Source: Actinomycetota bacterium | Lineage (GTDB): Bacteria > Actinomycetota > Actinomycetes > Streptosporangiales > Streptosporangiaceae | NCBI GenBank assembly: GCA_003140115.1 | Contig: PLIQ01000047.1 | Span: 1-35,603, forward strand | Direction of reading: 5' to 3' | Length of the DNA stretch: 35,603 bases | Shown: positions 32,064 through 35,603 of the stretch, piece by piece | Layout of the letters: each line of letters begins with the position of its first letter | Position numbering within the stretch: the first letter of the stretch is position 1 | Position numbers and translations under genes: made by a program | The notes under the pieces: generated by a model | Database searches by the model: none | What the model was told of the DNA's origin: nothing | What the model saw: the letters and a program-made list of their open reading frames with translations, nothing else

Positions 32064-32273
32064 CGACAGGGAAATCAGTGTAACTGGATAGGTCCGCGGT
32101 TTGTGGATGCTGGGGCGCCGGTTCTGGTTTTGCGGTAGCGATTTAGCAAGCGTCAGCGTGTTATGGCTGGTTGCGGGGCAGAGCCGTCTTGAATGATTCC
32201 CCCGACCGTCCGGCCAATGTACGCGTCGCCTGGTGATCGAGGCCACCTACCCACTCTGACATCCCGGCTGCGC

Positions 32274-32831
32274 TCAGGGCCCGGTGAAGCTGACCTCGGC
32301 CGTCTCGACGGTCCCGCCCCGGCGTCCGGGCGCGAGCTGGTACTTCCAGTACAGGTTCGTGTGCACGATCACCAGGTCCGGGGTCGGCGCGCCCTCATCG
32401 GTGTGGTCCTCGGTAGTGTGCGCGTCGCCGACCAGCGTCACGTCGTAGCCACGGACCATCGCGCCGTGCAGGGTCGACCGGATGCAGATGTCGCTATCCG
32501 CGCCGGTGACGAACAGCCGGCCCACCCCGCGCTCGGCCAGCCGTTCCTCCAGGTCGCTGTCCTCGAACGCGTCGGCCCAGCTCTTGTGCACCAGCGGCTC
32601 TGAGTCGCGGCGGGCCAGCTCGGGCACGCACTGCCATTCCTGGGAGCCCTTGGGCAGGTCCTCGTCGAAATGCTGCACCCAGATCACGGGCGCGCCTTCG
32701 GCCCGCGCCTTGTCGACCAGCGCGCCGATGTTCGCGATCACCCCGTCACGGTTGTGCACCCGGGCCATCACATCGTTCTGGACGTCGATGGCGAGCACCG
32801 CGCTGTTCGGCCGGTTGGCCAGGGTCGTCAT
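32274..32831 (-). CDS. Cysteine hydrolase, isochorismatase family
   Basis: A 185-residue isochorismatase-like hydrolase. The first catalytic residue is the Asp in VLAIDVQNDVM (about 16), the Lys lies in VHKSWADAFED, and the nucleophilic Cys is in VTGADSDICIRST. The loop VIWVQHFDEDLPKGSQEWQC and the terminal LYWKYQLAPG fit the YcaC/nicotinamidase-like group. The amide or ester substrate is unknown. ATG 32831 begins the homology; the in-frame region upstream to 32891 does not. It stands alone, next to the IS66 element, with no obvious operon partner. Confidence 0.87.
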   Translation of the reverse strand: MTTLANRPNSAVLAIDVQNDVMARVHNRDGVIANIGALVDKARAEGAPVIWVQHFDEDLPKGSQEWQCVPELARRDSEPLVHKSWADAFEDSDLEERLAERGVGRLFVTGADSDICIRSTLHGAMVRGYDVTLVGDAHTTEDHTDEGAPTPDLVIVHTNLYWKYQLAPGRRGGTVETAEVSFTGP

Positions 32832-33006
32832 GGTCTCGACCCTACGCCTGCGCACCGCCGCATATTCGAAGCGGCGATCCAGCCTTGACACTACGCCACC
32901 GGCGCGGGGCCGCTGCGCTGCTGGCCACGGCCGGGACCAGACAGCAGCTGAGCCACCACCTCGCGCTGACAGAGCCCGGCGTTTTGCGAGCTGGCTTGGC
33001 GTGTCA

Positions 33007-34540
33007 GGTTGATCACTGAGGACCGGCAGTGGCAGGCTGCGGCGTGTGTCCGATACGCCCGGGATGGCTGGTGCTGCCGGGCTGCGTGCGGCGAACGGGC
33101 GGCTGCGGGAGCTACTGGCGCAGCGGGATGCGGAGATCGCCAGGCTGCGGGCACAGGTGGCGGAGCTTCAGGAGCAGGTCGCTGACCTGGCAGCCAGGGT
33201 GGGACAGAACTCGAAGAACTCCTCGAAGCCGCCGTCCTCGGACGGGCTGGGTAAGCCGGCGCCGAAGTCGCTGCGGGGGAAGACCGGCCGCAGGCCGGGC
33301 CGCCCGAAGGGACAGCCGGGCGTGACGATGCAGTTGACGGACCATCCTGACCGCGTGGTCCGGCATGTGCCGGGATGCTGCGGCACGTGCGGCGGGAGCC
33401 TGGACGGGGCGGAAGAGACCAGGATAGAGCGGCGTCAGGTGACCGAGATCCCGCCGGTGAGGGCCGAGGTCACCGAGCACCAGATCGTTGAACTGGAGTG
33501 CGGCGGCTGCGGAGCGCGGACCAGGGGGCGCGCGCCAGGCGGGGTGACCGCGCCGGTGCAGTACGGGCCGCGGGCGGCGGCGCTGGGCGCCTACCTGTGG
33601 CACGGGCAGTTCCTGTCCCGGGACCGGGCCTGCGCCGCGATGGCGGACATGTTCGGCTGCGCGCCATCGCCGGGCGCGCTGGCCGCGATGACGAAGAAGA
33701 TCGCCGGGCTGATCGCCCCGGCACTGGACGCCATCGTGACGGCTCTCATCGTCTCTGAGGTCGCGCACTTCGATGAGACCGGGTTCCGGGTGGCGGGAAA
33801 GCTGGCCTGGGCGCACTCCGCCTCGTCCGGCAGGTACGTGCTGGTCACCGTCCACTCTAAGCGCGGGACCCAGGGGATGGACGCCGCCGGGGTGCTGCCG
33901 TCGTTCGCCGGGATCGCCTGCCACGACGCCTGGAAGCCCTACGACAGCTACGACGGCGTGGCCGCGCACGCTCTTTGCAATGCTCATCTGCTGCGCGAGC
34001 TGATCGCGGTCACCGAGACCGGCACCGCGGACGACGTGGTCTGGGCACAGCAGGCCATCGACGCGCTGCTGGAACTCAAGCAGGCCGCGGATACCGCCCC
34101 CGCCGGCGGGCATGACACCGCCGATCCGGAAGTCCTGGAAAAGCACGGCCGCTGGTTCCGCGACGCAGCGGAAGCGGGGATTGTCTTGAACGCCGCCCGC
34201 TGCGGCAAACTCCAGAAGAAGCATCACGCCCTGGCCACCCGGATGGCCGCCCGCGCCGATGACTACCTCCGCTTCGCCCATGACCTGCAGATTCATTTCG
34301 ACAACAACGAGGCCGAGCGCGTCATCCGGATGAGCAAGCTACGCATCAAGGTCTCAGGCTGCATGCGCTCCATGACCGGAGCCGAGACCTTCTGCGCCAT
34401 CCGGTCCTACCTCGCCACCGCCACCCGGCACGGCATCGGCTGGCTCGACGCCCTCACCCAGGCCGCCCGGGGCAACCCCTGGATCCCGGACACAACATAA
34501 CCGCGACCGCAATAGGACACCGGTCCGCCGGACCATAACC
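33007..34540. mobile_element. IS66-family insertion sequence (single-gene type)
   Basis: The transposase gene is flanked by imperfect inverted repeats: GGTT at 33007-33010 plus GAGGACCGG at 33018-33026 on the left, and their counterparts CCGGTCCGC at 34520-34528 and ATAACC at 34535-34540 on the right. The repeats are only partly matching and no 8-bp target duplication was found, so the ends are tentative. A GGTCCG-C-CGGACC hairpin (34522-34534) lies at the right end. Accessory IS66 genes (tnpA, tnpB type) are absent, as in the single-gene ISBst12-like group. Confidence 0.5.
33046..34500 (+). CDS. IS66 family transposase
   Basis: A 484-residue DDE transposase. It begins with a leucine-zipper-like coiled coil (AANGRLRELLAQRDAEIARL), followed by the hallmark GQNSKNSSKPPSSDG. 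A zinc-binding region has paired cysteines in CCGTCGGSL and ECGGCGART. The catalytic acidic residues lie in HFDETGFRV, CHDAWKPYDSY and NNEAERVIRMSK. The C-terminal GCMRSMTGAETFCAIRSYLA is typical of IS66. The frame is unbroken, so it may be active. The start is GTG 33046; an ATG six codons later is an alternative. Confidence 0.92.
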   Translation: MSDTPGMAGAAGLRAANGRLRELLAQRDAEIARLRAQVAELQEQVADLAARVGQNSKNSSKPPSSDGLGKPAPKSLRGKTGRRPGRPKGQPGVTMQLTDHPDRVVRHVPGCCGTCGGSLDGAEETRIERRQVTEIPPVRAEVTEHQIVELECGGCGARTRGRAPGGVTAPVQYGPRAAALGAYLWHGQFLSRDRACAAMADMFGCAPSPGALAAMTKKIAGLIAPALDAIVTALIVSEVAHFDETGFRVAGKLAWAHSASSGRYVLVTVHSKRGTQGMDAAGVLPSFAGIACHDAWKPYDSYDGVAAHALCNAHLLRELIAVTETGTADDVVWAQQAIDALLELKQAADTAPAGGHDTADPEVLEKHGRWFRDAAEAGIVLNAARCGKLQKKHHALATRMAARADDYLRFAHDLQIHFDNNEAERVIRMSKLRIKVSGCMRSMTGAETFCAIRSYLATATRHGIGWLDALTQAARGNPWIPDTT

Positions 34541-34612
34541 GCGGCTAACTATTAGTCACTGGATGAAAATAATGAATTGTCCGTACGGCTCGGGAAGTCT
34601 AGGGTCGCAGCG

Positions 34613-35374
34613 ATGACTGACGACCTCCCGCCGAGGTTTACCCGCCTCACGTTCCACGGTCCCTTGTCCGAGGCCAGAGCCGCACGCATCGTCGACCGGC
34701 TCGCCAGGACACGCCCGGCCACGGTGCTGGACGTCGGCTGTGGCTGGGGTGAGCTGATGCTCCGCATCCTCGCCGCGGTCCCCGGCGCGGCCGGTACCGG
34801 GATCGACATCAGCGACGCCGACCTGGCCAGGGGCCGGGACAACGCGACGGCCCGCGGGCTCGCCGGGCGGGTCTCGTTCATCGAGGAGTCCGCGGTCAGC
34901 ACCGCGCGCGGGCCGGCCGACCTGGTCCTGTGTGTCGGCTCTACCCACGCCCTCAGCGAGGCCAAGCCGCCGCAGCACACCCTCGACACGCTGCCCGCGC
35001 TGCGCCGCCTGGTCAACCCCGCAGGCCGGGTGCTCGTCGGTGAATGCTTTTGGGAGCATCCGCCGACCCCCGCCGAGATCGCCGCCGCCTGGCCCGGCAT
35101 CACGGCCGAGGACCACTACGACCTGCCCGGGCTCATCGACCTGGCGATCATGGCCGGGTTCCGGCCGGAATGGATCGAGACCGCCAGCCTGGAAGAATGG
35201 GATGACTTCGAGTCCGGTTCCATGGCCGATGCGGAGGAATGGCTCGCGGACCATCACGATCACCCGCTGGCCGCCGAGACCAGGAAGATGGCCGACGACC
35301 ACCTGTCCGTCTGGCTCCGCGCCTCCCGCGGACTCCTGGGAGTGGCCTACCTCACGCTTATCCCGCTGCCGTAA
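34613..35374 (+). CDS. Class I SAM-dependent methyltransferase
   Basis: A 253-residue methyltransferase. Motif I is VLDVGCGWGELMLRI (about residues 38-52), followed by GIDISDADLARGRDNA (motif II) and FIEESAV; LVLCVGSTHALSE occupies motif IV and LRRLVNPAGRVLVGECFW motif V. The C-terminal 80 residues (EEWLADHHDHPLAAETRKM) form a helical part without a clear family name. AGGG upstream supports ATG 34613; an upstream start at 34577 lies in unrelated sequence. The substrate is unknown. It lies 72 nt from the right end of the IS66 element. Confidence 0.87.
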   Translation: MTDDLPPRFTRLTFHGPLSEARAARIVDRLARTRPATVLDVGCGWGELMLRILAAVPGAAGTGIDISDADLARGRDNATARGLAGRVSFIEESAVSTARGPADLVLCVGSTHALSEAKPPQHTLDTLPALRRLVNPAGRVLVGECFWEHPPTPAEIAAAWPGITAEDHYDLPGLIDLAIMAGFRPEWIETASLEEWDDFESGSMADAEEWLADHHDHPLAAETRKMADDHLSVWLRASRGLLGVAYLTLIPLP

Positions 35375-35603
35375 CACCCCGGCGCGGAGATCCGCACGAT
35401 ACGCGGCTCGCCTGGGCCGCAGCGGCGCGGGCGAGAGCGGCTCACGGCCTGCACGCCACGCCCCCAGAAGGCGGCCGGGCTCGCGGCTTCGAGCTCGGCG
35501 GCCCTCCACAAGCAACAAGACATGCCGCATCGGCCGACAGGAACTAAAGAACCCGCACGACAAAGGACCGGCAGGCAGCCCAGAAAGGAACCTATCTAGT
35601 TAC
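35375..35603. other. Non-coding window end
   Basis: 229 nt follow the methyltransferase stop. I see no supportable gene, RNA or clear terminator. The last 50 nt turn purine-rich with an AGAAAGGAA that could be a ribosome binding site for a gene beginning outside the window. Confidence 0.4.

Noticed and set aside
35239..35547. 102-codon + strand open frame at the window end
   Set aside because: It begins inside the methyltransferase gene in another phase and is arginine/alanine-rich without motifs.
1..35603. CRISPR array, tRNA or rRNA genes
   Set aside because: No regularly spaced repeats and no recognisable tRNA or rRNA sequence were seen on either strand by eye.

Overview
The window is high-GC DNA (about 70% by eye) with short intergenic gaps, many 1-4 nt start/stop overlaps, GTG starts, a DUF1707 protein, IclR and ArsR regulators and Liv-type ABC genes. 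This points to an actinobacterium of the Actinomycetota; the genus cannot be fixed from this sequence alone. No rRNA, tRNA or CRISPR array was seen.

Layout. (1) 1-6360 holds small housekeeping or accessory genes: an ArsR-like regulator with an SRPBCC protein, an alpha/beta hydrolase and a RibD-type reductase on +; then a Nudix hydrolase, an MmcQ/YjbR protein, a HAD phosphatase, a translationally coupled pair (P-loop kinase plus a small HEAGH metalloprotease-like protein) and a DUF1707 protein. (2) 6470-8190 is a two-gene ABC-2 exporter with a perfect TATAAT box placed for a leaderless transcript. (3) 8123-16209 has an IclR regulator divergent from a + strand operon: acetaldehyde dehydrogenase (hsaG/mhpF type), 4-hydroxy-2-oxovalerate aldolase (hsaF/mhpE type) and a Liv-type ABC importer (lipoprotein, fused LivH-LivM permease, LivG, LivF). 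(4) 16247-25091 is a ten-gene - strand operon. In transcription order it carries an HsaA-like monooxygenase, HsaD-like hydrolase, HsaC-like extradiol dioxygenase, HpcH/HpaI aldolase, LigJ-like hydratase, HsaB-like flavin reductase, KstD-like flavoprotein, SDR, VOC protein and SnoaL-like protein. (5) About 25248-26950 is an IS200/IS605 element with a broken tnpA and an intact tnpB. Its right end abuts an SDR gene. Next come an HsaE-like hydratase and a second SnoaL-like gene. (6) 29069-32063 has a soluble hybrid histidine kinase divergent from a single-domain response regulator. (7) 32274-35603 has an isochorismatase-type hydrolase, an IS66 transposase, a methyltransferase and a non-coding end.

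How it works together (inference). Regions 3-5 encode a complete meta-cleavage route. A phenol is hydroxylated to a catechol (HsaA plus HsaB types) and the ring is opened (HsaC type). The product is hydrolysed (HsaD type) to 2-hydroxypentadienoate plus an acid. The dienoate is hydrated (HsaE type) and split to pyruvate and acetaldehyde (HsaF type), and the acetaldehyde is oxidised to acetyl-CoA (HsaG type). The order A-D-C-...-B matches the mycobacterial steroid cluster, but a HpaI-type aldolase and a LigJ-type hydratase sit between C and B. The uptake system is Liv type rather than Mce. The natural substrate may therefore be an aromatic acid or phenol other than a sterol. This mosaic operon and the TnpB element locked against the SDR gene are the most interesting parts of the window.
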